Below are positions 10,897 to 20,020 of a DNA stretch of 64,000 nucleotides, one piece after another. Every line of letters starts with the position of its first letter. The stretch's first letter is position 1. The notes under the pieces were generated by a model. That model did not search any database. It was not told the DNA's origin and was given only the letters and a program-made list of their open reading frames with translations. Both the position numbers and the translations under genes were made by a program. Source of the stretch: Babesia bovis T2Bo (Eukaryota > Apicomplexa > Aconoidasida > Piroplasmida > Babesiidae); NCBI RefSeq assembly GCF_000165395.2, contig NC_010575.1:605001-669000 (forward strand). The letters run 5' to 3'.

Positions 10897-12357
10897 CATC
10901 TTTTAACCAAACGCCCTGGATTTCCCGCTCAATTATGGGATGCCTTATATAACGGCGAGTCCAATTTAGTCTATGTAACAGGCTTTGTCTTCGTAATACT
11001 ACATTGACATTCGAGTGAGCAGAGCTATGCTCATGCCAACCAATGCTATTGCTGGTTCATCTAGGACCACGGTGGTCAAGTGCGTTGTGAAATATTTTTG
11101 GGTTTTGGAGCCATTCTGCTGCACTAAATGGGTCAAGTGGTTTTCCTGAGAATATAGATGTGGACACATTGGAACAGGAAATGAAGTACTAAAAGGGGTG
11201 TTTCAGGGTAGCTATTCTGAATATTAAAAATGTGTTTCTATTGTTACATCGCCCAAGCAGGCGTGTAACTCCATTCTAGGATAATTTGGCGTCGTTCACA
11301 TGGATGTACAATTGACATTCACACTTTGCCGGAATGGAGATAAGGTGTACCACTGTTGCTGTAGTAAAAATGGCCTAATGTCATTCACGAGCTGCTGAGC
11401 GTAATGTGCCGTGATTACAACTAGTGCACAATCGCCAAAAGAGCGACACTCAACAGGTAGCGACTTGTCGTATTAAGACCTTTGCAGCTATTGCATGATA
11501 TTTTAGACATAAATAAGGATTATATATGTCCTCATTTGGTAGCATAGGAGGCAGAGCATTGCCAGCTTTCTGCTTGCATTGGGTATTGTTACACCTTGCG
11601 TTGCTTCGCCCATAGCCTATGTACCCGTGTATGTACAGATATGTTTTATACCAGTGTTATTACATAAAAACAGGCGTCTTCGCCATGTGACCTTATGCAT
11701 GTCGCGCGAGGCAAACATCGATTTTGAACCGGAGGAATGCATAGTGTTCTGTCAACAGTTATACGGTGTACTGAGCATAAGAGTTACAAGCGGTTATTAA
11801 TCTGTATCACGGTGTCCATAAGGGCCACATATAGCACATTTGGCTAAGTAAACCGTTGCAAAGTTGTATCCCAACGGCACGCATGCCAAGGGTAGTAAGC
11901 TTAGGTAGCAAATTGGCTTATACCATCGAACCATGAGTAATAAGAACCTTGACCTTTCTCTTTATCCTAAAAACAAGAGAGCCTAGAAGCATGCAACCGT
12001 ATATGCATGATTCCATCTTGGCTTCGTAGTGCCTTAGACACTCACCGATATCATGAATGTCAGTCATGTGGTTCAACTTTACTGGAGTTTAACGCCCACG
12101 TAATTTTGGTCCTTACCTCAGTTGTCTTGACAACCGATCTCATTTCGTATTCCGAATAGTATATGTTTACACATCTCTCGCGGGTGAGTTGTCGAGAAGG
12201 GTGTCGTTCTCAACTTTGCAACGGTTCCATAATGTAGTACCGTATACCCGTTTCTTCTATGTCCAGATTTTCTTTAAATGCATAACACCAATGCTTTTGG
12301 CCTTGGATACGGGAGCAGGTCGATGTCGATTTTGCTGACCGAGCCTCAATCGATGCG
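10897..12357. other. 1.46-kb intergenic region
   Basis: No convincing gene. The longest reading frame (11579-11800, 73 codons, no good start context and a mixed hydrophobic/basic composition) looks like chance. No tRNA, snRNA or repeat was recognised. It presumably holds the 3' UTR of the A20/AN1 gene and the promoter of the next ORF. Confidence 0.4.
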
Positions 12358-12978
12358 ATGTCGGCCGATAGGGCTAATCATCGCATGGCTCAGTCGAGCG
12401 GGCTTCCAAGAGATTCCACAGTAGACCAATCATACATTTCGGAGCTGAATGTACGAAATCAAGATGAAAACGATGAAATATCTAAAAAATTTGCTGAGCA
12501 AATGTGCCAGAATAACGAGTCATTTCAACCTTCTACAGACCCCTCAGATTTGGAAGATACCATAACAGCTAACATAAACAGGACTCTAGAAAACACCTCG
12601 TTTTCTATATATGGTGGGTCAAGTAATATATGGAAAAATACATCACATCACTGTCGATGTAATCAGTTCGAGGAAGGCAGCACTATGTGTCGTTGCTGTA
12701 CTTTTGAGCTGACCTTTCTACGATCGTTTAGGCGAGGAAACAAGCATTTTTCCAGCATTAGTTATACGACAAAGCCGTACAACAAACCCAACACAGTTTT
12801 GTCCACTGAAAATATGATGCTGTCAGAACGGTTGATTGAAGAAGAGTTGAAGCTAGTTATGGATCCGTCGTACCGAAAGGAGGTACCATCCAATCTACAA
12901 AGTGAAATAACTGGTGGCAACAGTCTCCACGAGGAAACATTAACCTCTGAAAACAACGATGGCGACCCAGGGGAGTAG
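12358..12978 (+). CDS. Hypothetical protein, 206 aa, Cys-rich centre
   Basis: I do not recognise this single-exon reading frame. It opens with a polar region rich in Ser, Asn, Asp and Glu and has a compact Cys/His cluster HHCRCN...CRCC at about residues 97-114 that could bind metal. It ends in an acidic tail. No signal peptide or membrane segment is present. The composition is more like coding than the surrounding spacers, but no splice-linked neighbour exon was found and no homologous family comes to mind. A nested hairpin starts within the stop codon (12977-13021). It could be a lineage-specific gene or a chance ORF. Confidence 0.45.
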   Translation: MSADRANHRMAQSSGLPRDSTVDQSYISELNVRNQDENDEISKKFAEQMCQNNESFQPSTDPSDLEDTITANINRTLENTSFSIYGGSSNIWKNTSHHCRCNQFEEGSTMCRCCTFELTFLRSFRRGNKHFSSISYTTKPYNKPNTVLSTENMMLSERLIEEELKLVMDPSYRKEVPSNLQSEITGGNSLHEETLTSENNDGDPGE

Positions 12979-14445
12979 GGGTTAACGGAAGGAGGATTCC
13001 CTCCGTAAACTACAAACCCCTCGTTATAAGGGCAACGTTGCTGCTCTATATCCCGTACAATATCCCCTATATTAGATATATGATGTAACGGGACATTGGC
13101 AAACGCGAAATTGATTTACATCCCATCTGATGATACACCAGTCAGATGATACGAAGGTAAGAGGCATTGGGAACTACACGGAAGAGCTTTACAAGATGAT
13201 ATGGGCCATTATAAATGTCTATACATGCTATCTCACGTTGATAGAACTTATTCCAGTCAGAACATCTCACGGTAGCCCTGTACACCCATCATTTTTCATT
13301 TGCTCACCCAACGCTCGGGACCCTCTAGACTCGTAATCTTGTATCCCTTTATGGATAACAGTTACACTCTCAGAGGCCTCACTGACTCATATAGTATAGT
13401 AACAGCCTTCGAATATTTGATATAGACATTTTGCCAATGGATAGATCGAGGGCTGAACACAGATGATGCTAATATTTGTCTAGCATGGGCACAGTGCCAC
13501 ACCTGTTGTCAATGTGGCTGTCTTCTCATTTGTTTAATGCCATAAGGATATGGCATGTCTATAATAGAGTCACTAGAACCTAAGGTTGGGTCTAGATGGT
13601 ACCTGTAGTTGCGGTAAATTACCATGATGTTCTCACCTTATATTGGGCACCCGTCTACTCGGTTACCACTGATATAAGAGCTATTTTGACTTCCTAACAC
13701 TGTATTCCAGTCGATTTAAGCTCTCAAAACAAATAATTTAGAGAGCATGTTGGAAAAGCATTTGCTCTCTTTTGCCTCCGGAATCTTCTGGTATGGATTG
13801 CCCCCTTCTAACCGTACCGTCAAAATGGACCTGTTTAGGGGTGGATTCTATGGGTATTACGTATAGCAAAACTACAGTAACTAGAAATACTAACATTTTG
13901 GGTGTGAAGTTGGATAAAAAAAATCATCGGCGAATTGACTTCCTAAAAGCCACAATATAGTCAATTCAACGTATCAATAATGATATAACGTTATGGATTC
14001 CATTCACTATTGTAATAGTGGTATTCGAAAAAATTTACAGGTTAATTTTTTGAATACAAAAGTCACTTTATAGTGCGAAAGTATGCCGATCGGTTGACCA
14101 CCGCCCTTGGTAGCCAAAATAATAGAGCTAAAGACTATTCAACAACGAATATCATAAAATGGCTAGAAATAGTTACTTGAAATAATGTCTGTAATATTAT
14201 CCATCTGGTCGATAGCCGTCAAAATTGATTTTTAGTGTGGGTTGAGGGGTTCATTGTAGTAAGCGTTCTTCGCTACTAACCCAGACAAGGGATAGTGACT
14301 ACAATATTGTTTTAAATCACACATATACGCTACACATGGTATAATACAGTGTCTTATAATGCGATTTATGGAATCCATTGTAAGGAGTAACGCCCATTTA
14401 AGAAATTGTAGCAACGCTTACCACATATTAAACTAGACAGTGCAA
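12979..14445. other. 1.47-kb intergenic region with inverted repeats
   Basis: No gene supported; short frames at 13130-13336 and 13772-13960 look like chance. Three inverted repeats are visible. A nested hairpin at 12977-13021 has an outer stem AGGGGTT/AACCCCT and an inner ACGGAAGG/CCCTCCGT with one mismatch. An 8-bp stem AGAGAGCA/TGCTCTCT has its arms at 13740-13747 and 13763-13770. A short CACTATT/AATAGTG stem lies near 14006. The genes on either side converge here, so 3'-end signals are a reasonable guess. Confidence 0.4.
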
Positions 14446-16018
14446 TTACTTTTCTCCATGTTTAAACTGACGCCATACACGGTCTGGGTGTGGTTCAAGT
14501 GACTCCATGCCCATTGGAGACGACATTCGTTTGTTGTCGTGCAAGCCGTAACGGGTGTTTGTACCACTGAAGTTACCATGGCGTTCTATCCATTTAGATA
14601 GTGCTACGAATCCTTCTGGTGGTAATTGTTGCGGTCTAATATCTTCCAGTTCGGATGGTAACTTGGGGATTTCCAACTGATCCAGACACGTTCGCAGACT
14701 GGTTTTCAGCATTTTCCTACGTTGGTTAAAACTGTCACGCAGTATACGTTTTAACACTAGCGGGGCGCATTCCGGGTTGGTTTTATTTTTAAATTCCAGT
14801 CGAATAACTCCGGAGTCTACCTTGGGCACAGGGTAGAACGCGTAGTTTGGAATTTTAAAACACAGACTAGGTTTAGCGTACAATTGGAGCACTACACTAA
14901 GTATGGAGTATTCGAATTGATTTGGACGAGCTACAATACGTTGTGCAACTTCCCACTGTGCTGTTACCACTGCAGTGTCGATGACCCTTTTGTAGTCAAC
15001 CAGACAGAACAATATCTGACTTGTGATATAGAATGGCAAATTGCCAATGATCCACAGTTTACATCCTTTAGCCTTGCTCACTGCATCGTAATCTACCTGT
15101 AAAACGTCGTCATGAATTACATCTAGATCAGGGAGGTTGCGACTCAATTGACTAATGGCCCTAGCATCAATCTCAATAGCGCTCATCTTAGGGTATTTTT
15201 TGTAAAGAATATGCGTCAATGAGCCTATTCCAGCTCCCACTTCAATTACTTGTCGCCCATCTGTGGAACTAAATGAAACATATTGATGTAGTGTTTACCT
15301 GGGTGACCGCCTTCATCTTGGTCAAAAGAGTTGCACAATCGTTTCATTATATTGAGGTCACTTATGAAATTCTGCCCCAAGCTTTGTTTAGGCCTGGAAA
15401 TAAATTATTCATTTATATGTAAATCCGCCCTTATAACGTTTAGTGGCATATGTTAGTTTTATAGGTCACCTGTGTTGCTGTATATATGAGTGCTTCCTCA
15501 CGGTGCCAGCAACTACACTATGCAGCATGTAGTACCACATTAACACAACACCGGAAGGTGGTACAAACACGAGTATAAACAACTCACTTAAACTCTCCTG
15601 CAGGTAAACGGGGTATAACGGTTTCTGCATCTTCAGATTTATTATTCTTCCACTTTTTTGTTGTCTTCTTTTTTGTAGGCTGTTTTAGAGGCATGATTTC
15701 TATTTTGGATAGGTCTTTTAAGCTCCTTAGTGGTTTCTTATCGGCGGAATCTTGCACATCTTCATTGTGATCCATCCAAACCGGTGTACTGTTTCGTTGA
15801 TTAATCACTATTCCATGAAGGAAGCTAGTCCATAATGAGTACACATCTGCGATGTTTACATCTTCTGCAATCCAGTTTGGTCTTGTACCTTGAAAATGTG
15901 CGATTTTAGGTAATATGTTTCTTGGTACAGAAGACGACCTTCTATTGATCTTGAAGGCATTGACGGCATTGTATATAAGTAAAATTAAAAATAACACATA
16001 ATAAGCTTCACATTTCAT
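14446..16018 (-). CDS. ksgA: Apicoplast-targeted KsgA/Dim1-type rRNA adenine dimethyltransferase
   Basis: Exons 16018-15588, 15393-15299 and 15260-14446 encode 446 aa. Exon 1 supplies a signal peptide (hydrophobic VLFLILLIYNAVNA at residues 8-21), a basic, Ser-rich stretch (FKINRRSSSVPRN) and a Lys-rich linker, the bipartite leader expected for apicoplast import. Splicing to exon 2 gives GEFKPKQSLGQNF, the classic KsgA start, then EVGAGIGSLT (SAM motif I) and GNLPFYIT (motif IV). KsgA dimethylates two adjacent adenines near the 3' end of 16S-type rRNA; here the substrate would be the organelle small-subunit rRNA. The 194-nt first intron contains the snoRNA-like repeat. A competing short first exon at 15528-15470 also splices in frame, but it lies within that repeat, so I prefer the leader exon. 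Confidence 0.82.
15415..15560 (-). ncRNA. Intron-encoded H/ACA snoRNA-like RNA, copy 1
   Basis: The core (15420-15559) is identical over 140 bp to 18435-18574, in the same orientation. It lies inside intron 1 of the KsgA gene. Read in the sense (minus) direction, a 5' hairpin forms from CTTCC-GGTG pairing with CACC-GGAAG (4-nt bulge) around an internal loop and an apical stem ACTACA/TGTAGT. An ANANNA box (ACAGCA, 15481-15476) comes next, then a second stem CCTATAA/TTATAAGG, then ACA at 15420-15418 followed by three bases, where similarity to copy 2 stops. This is the hairpin-H-hairpin-ACA plan of H/ACA guide RNAs, which direct pseudouridylation. The first pocket is asymmetric (6/15 nt) and I could not name a target. 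It could instead be an inserted intronic element. Confidence 0.5.
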
Positions 16019-16280
16019 TTACTTTATTTCAATTGCAAGTGTGTACGCATCTAAATATGATGGTAGTTCATCATTGTTATAAATACGTAACCTGTCTAAT
16101 AGAATCATAAAGTGTTAAATATCAATTAGTGCACAAGCAACGTGAAACTATAATGACTATAGTTAGATTTATATGGCTATAGCTCTAGTTATATAGACAA
16201 TATTAGACAAAGGAATCCCCGTAATGTTACCATCGTTGGTACTACGCCGTTATCTTTCTTTTGCTGGTGAACATATGCTT

Positions 16281-18776
16281 CTATAATGTATTTTTGAATT
16301 CCAGAGGGAATGAACTCATTGTACGCAGTGCACGGTTGCTATTTTTGGCGTCACATTCTGTAGTCAATGCCGCTGCGATTTCTTTGATACAATGAGAAGC
16401 GCTTGCAAGTGTTTTCTCATTTGGGCTCCACATCTCTAGGGTTATAGTGTTACCATTGGTTCGTAGCGCTGCTACTAACACTTCACGGTTCATACCAATA
16501 GCAGATAGTGTTTGTTTGACGTTGGTCTTGGTTATTGCAAAGTACCTTGAGAGAACGGAGAGTAGATCATATAGTTGAAATTGTCCTTTAGGTAAAAATG
16601 TCCTTTTAACGGTGTAGAAATCTATAGGTCCATTATTATCCATGATTCGTTCCAATTGTTTGTTTGATATTTTTGCTGGTTGTAGAAAGTTGAAAGGTCC
16701 AATTGGTAGTTTGATGAATATCTCTCTCATGGTACCATCTGATTCAATAAGACTAACCCGTAAAGTAGGCATAACGTGAGATAATTGCTGAGGATTGCAG
16801 CTAAATATGATAGTTACTGATGTTCGTGTGAGTATGTTGTAGACATCATTTTCGGGCATTAAAAGGTCGATATACATGTCCAAATTGTGTATATTTCTTT
16901 TAACATCTACGCAAGCTTCTATGATTTCTGAATCTTGAAAGTAACGCATTGTAAAATACGCTGTAAAGTGTATTCCGACGAAGAGCGTATCACCTTTTAT
17001 CATAAATTTACCTAGGTATGTAGAAACACCACCATCATCTTTGACACGCCACAAAGGTTCTGGATCTATTTTTTCATTGCTTGGTGGCGCTTCCCCTTTT
17101 TGTGACAGTGTGGGTAATGCTGGTCTTTGTAACCGGGGTTTTATTTCCGTGGTTATGCTGGGACTTACAGGCCCTATTGTTTTTGTTCTAGATCCACGGT
17201 TTTTATCGATAATATGGTTGCACATTGCGATCTTTTCTTTAAGACTAAGGTCTTTAAGTTTATCTATTAATTCATTACCATCTGTAATTGATAGGCATTT
17301 CTCCAACAATTCAATGTAGGTTGCATATTCTGTTTCCCTAGTGATTGTTTTTGGGCATTGTTTTGCCATTTCCTGTATATACCCGGGGTAGCTTTCACAA
17401 TTCATGTGGGATGTCACGTCATTTGTAGAGTTGGGATGGAATAATGGTTGTGAACTTGTTTGTAGTGTGGGTATTTGTACATCACGCTCATTTGCTAGTG
17501 GTTGTCTTTGGTTTCTAATAGTAATCCCATACAATTGTTTCTCGAACTCGTCATCGACTTTCGACGTATCACTACGTCTAGATCTCGCAGTAGTTATTTC
17601 CTTATTTCTATCTATTGATTCGTGGTTCCTATATTCATTACGCGATACCACATCTATATCATTTTCACATGTGGTGCGTTGTTTTTCATATTCTTGGTGT
17701 TCTCCATTATCTACCACATGGATTCTATCATATGAATGCCGTCTGCTTTCATAGACTGATGTACTTCTTTCATGACTTCTTATTCCATTGGGCAAACTTT
17801 TATCATCTGCATGGGTTCTATGGTTTCCATGTTGTTTTCGTGGCAGCTCTTCATGCCTGTCTCTATGTATCTCTATGCTGTGGTTTCTACTTTGTTCGAA
17901 GGACGATCTATACGAATTTTCTTTAGTATTGTGTTTTACACTATCGGCAGGATGGCATTGCACTACATTCGAGTTCTTTGGAAGTACGACCATTGGAGGC
18001 TCCGATTCATTTCCACGGTAGTATGGTGTATAATCATCGTTTTCCATGTGTTCGTCATTACGTTCCTCTGGCCATATATTTTCATATTTTGGTACATGTG
18101 GCTTTTGCACCACCGGGACAGGATCTTCGGGAAAGGCAGCCCACGAATCATCTAGATCTCTTGATTCCTTCCGAGAGTTTATGGTACCTTCATTATGTAC
18201 CTTTGCTTCGTATTGATCATCTTGTATACCCTGTGCTAGTGTTTCATCGAAGTCGTTTAATGCTGCAGATGCGTCATGTACTGCATCGGCTATTTCCTCA
18301 AATAGTAATTCCTTTCCAGAATCCAATGCTTTCACAGCATTTTGTTCTAATGTACAGCTGATTTGTTTGCATTTATTGTAGTATTTTTGGTATTTATCCT
18401 TTGTAAGGTCTGTGACAGAATTAGATTTGATATATAAATCCGCCCTTATAACGTTTAGTGGCATATGTTAGTTTTATAGGTCACCTGTGTTGCTGTATAT
18501 ATGAGTGCTTCCTCACGGTGCCAGCAACTACACTATGCAGCATGTAGTACCACATTAACACAACACCGGAAGGTAGTAGAACTGCATCACAAAATATTTC
18601 TACATACCTTTTTTTGACGATATAGCACGTTCTATTCGTTTAGTAAGTTTCTTAAGCTTAGAGATAAGGGATATGTCATCTTGAGATTCATTCAAGTCAG
18701 CCACTACGTGCAACTCAGGTCGTCTAGACACATGGCCAGAGTCATATCCCATCGACTGCATATGTACGGCAGACAT
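16281..18776 (-). CDS. Free-standing alpha-adaptin ear (appendage)-like protein with N-terminal coiled coil
   Basis: Exon 1 (18776-18608) and exon 2 (18409-16281) are joined across a 198-nt intron that contains the second snoRNA-like repeat; the product is 765 aa. The junction (phase 1, AISSKK to DLTKDKYQK) is in frame. Residues 30-120 are helical and charged; 130-430 are polar, His/Arg/Asn-rich and probably disordered. The C-terminal 270 residues resemble the AP-2 alpha appendage: a beta-sandwich-like part, then TMREIFIKLPIGPFNFLQPAKIS, matching the family VKLPI..NKFFQP..M block, then a platform-like end with ALRTNG and CIKEIAAAL. No adaptin trunk is present, so this would be a separate accessory protein of clathrin or AP traffic. 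The ATG at 18464 gives a longer frame but lies inside the intron repeat. Confidence 0.6.
18430..18575 (-). ncRNA. Intron-encoded H/ACA snoRNA-like RNA, copy 2
   Basis: The core 18435-18574 is an exact copy of 15420-15559, located in the first intron of the adaptin-ear gene, about 33 nt from its donor and about 25 nt from its acceptor. Hairpins and the internal ACAGCA box are as in copy 1. The terminal trinucleotide is ATA rather than ACA, the only difference before similarity ends, so this copy may be a variant or less active. Together with copy 1 it indicates a recent duplication between introns of neighbouring genes. Confidence 0.45.
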
Positions 18777-18841
18777 TTTAAAATGGTTTATAAGTGTAAA
18801 ACCGGCTAGTACGAAGCGTTATACATTGTATTATGAGTGTG

Positions 18842-18979
18842 TTAAGTACATTTTCTAGGTGGTCGCAGGGCGTACTCAGAACGGCGCGGCGCTCCTTGCC
18901 TTCTATCGCCAATAGCAAATGTTTTGGCATCTACGGACATGCTTAAATCATTTACATCAGATCCGTTATAGTTTTTCAT
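18842..18979 (-). CDS. Possible 45-aa ORF upstream of the ear protein
   Basis: A minus-strand frame from ATG 18979 to TAA encodes 45 residues (starts MKNYNGSDVN, ends PPRKCT), with an Arg/Pro-rich second half. It lies 66 bases before the start codon of the ear gene, so it might be an upstream ORF or an upstream exon, but I found no clear donor joining it. No family is recognised. The rest of 18777-19401 (625 bases) is AT-rich and appears to be a shared promoter region for the divergent ear gene and the two-TM gene. Confidence 0.2.
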   Translation of the reverse strand: MKNYNGSDVNDLSMSVDAKTFAIGDRRQGAPRRSEYALRPPRKCT

Positions 18980-19401
18980 TTTGTATTCCCGTTTGGGTTA
19001 CTAAATAATGTTACGACAAGGAGACGTTTTACAATGACTTGCATATACCATCTGTAAATCCTAGACACACCAAGTGCCCAAATGACAGTGTAACCGTTAT
19101 AGAATAAATCGTTTTATGTGTATTACATTGTTTATATGTGATTATAGACAATGTGTTGCTTACGATGGAGGCCTTTACACACTTGAATGTTGGCAGTTTA
19201 CTGGAACTTATAGTTAATACAACACACTTATATCTACTCGGTTAGAATATGTTGTAGGCATGGTCATAAGGTCCCACATTGTTGGCACTGCGCTAACAGC
19301 CTCACTTTATGGAACCGCACAAGTAAGCGCTAAAGCTTACCACATTAAATTAAAAAGTAGTTTTTATTGCAATTTTAAAACACACTCGAAATCATTGAAA
19401 T

Positions 19402-19824
19402 ATGGCATCATCGAAGAATGCTTCGGAACGCCGCGCGCCAGCGGCCTTTTGCGGTGTAGACCTCACCAGATGTCTTGATGGTATGTTTCTTTTTTTGGTT
19501 TTAACCTGACGTTTAGCCGCTTGTTTGGCGATATTTGTTTTGTTGCTCTCATGCTGTTTTTTGTTCATGTTTGGTGAGCTTTTGAGAATGATTGATCGTA
19601 CTCCCATGTTTAAGGAGCCGTATGTCAAGAACGCCTTGAACCGTTTGTTGCCATTTAGGGTAGGTGATAATATTATTTGCTAACATTTGTATTAGAATGG
19701 ATTTGATTTCAATCTTACTCACGCACTTCTGTTTTCTATTTGCTGTCTTCTTCTTGCTTTCAGGGCTGACTTCCCGGGTGAACACTCTTCAGCGGATGAA
19801 TCTAAGGATTCTAAGACTAAGTAA
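19402..19824 (+). CDS. Small two-TM membrane protein, 116 aa
   Basis: Three exons (19402-19480, 19517-19659, 19696-19824) separated by two 36-nt introns encode 116 aa. Using only one of these introns gives a frameshift or stop; using both gives a coherent protein. A hydrophilic start (MASSKNASERRAP) precedes a first membrane helix (CLAIFVLLLSCCFLFMF, residues 29-45), a conserved-looking loop with KEPYVKNALNRLLPF, a second helix (HALLFSICCLLLAF, 83-96) and a charged Ser/Asp/Lys tail. No family is recognised. Topology suggests an ER or other endomembrane protein. The gene is easy to miss because each exon is short. Confidence 0.65.
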
Positions 19825-20020
19825 ACTGATATAGCAACAGTATGCATTTAATGTCATACATACATCTTTGGAATGTGTGCGTGGAATTCTACGTTAGTTG
19901 CATCTATGTTGGCAATGACACTCTTTCTATATAACTATAATTACATCCGGTAGTTTCCGGGAATTTAACACGCTCAGTATCATACATGAGCACTGTATGC
20001 GTTTGGTCATGGGCGTATAT

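Noticed and set aside
11579..11800. 73-codon frame in the 10.9-12.4 kb spacer
   Set aside because: No start context, splice partner or recognisable pattern; length is within chance.
15470..15528. Short exon MLHSVVAGTV... as the KsgA first exon
   Set aside because: It joins in frame, but the sequence is inside the repeat that also occurs in an unrelated intron, and a leader exon with signal peptide also joins in frame.
17041..18361. Several plus-strand frames opposite the ear gene
   Set aside because: They are Phe/Cys/Leu-rich mirror frames of the His/Arg/Asn-rich minus-strand coding region and show no domain.
18410..18464. ATG at 18464 as the start of the adaptin-ear protein
   Set aside because: It lies inside the 140-bp intron repeat; an upstream exon (18776-18608) splices in the right phase to 18409, giving a better N terminus.
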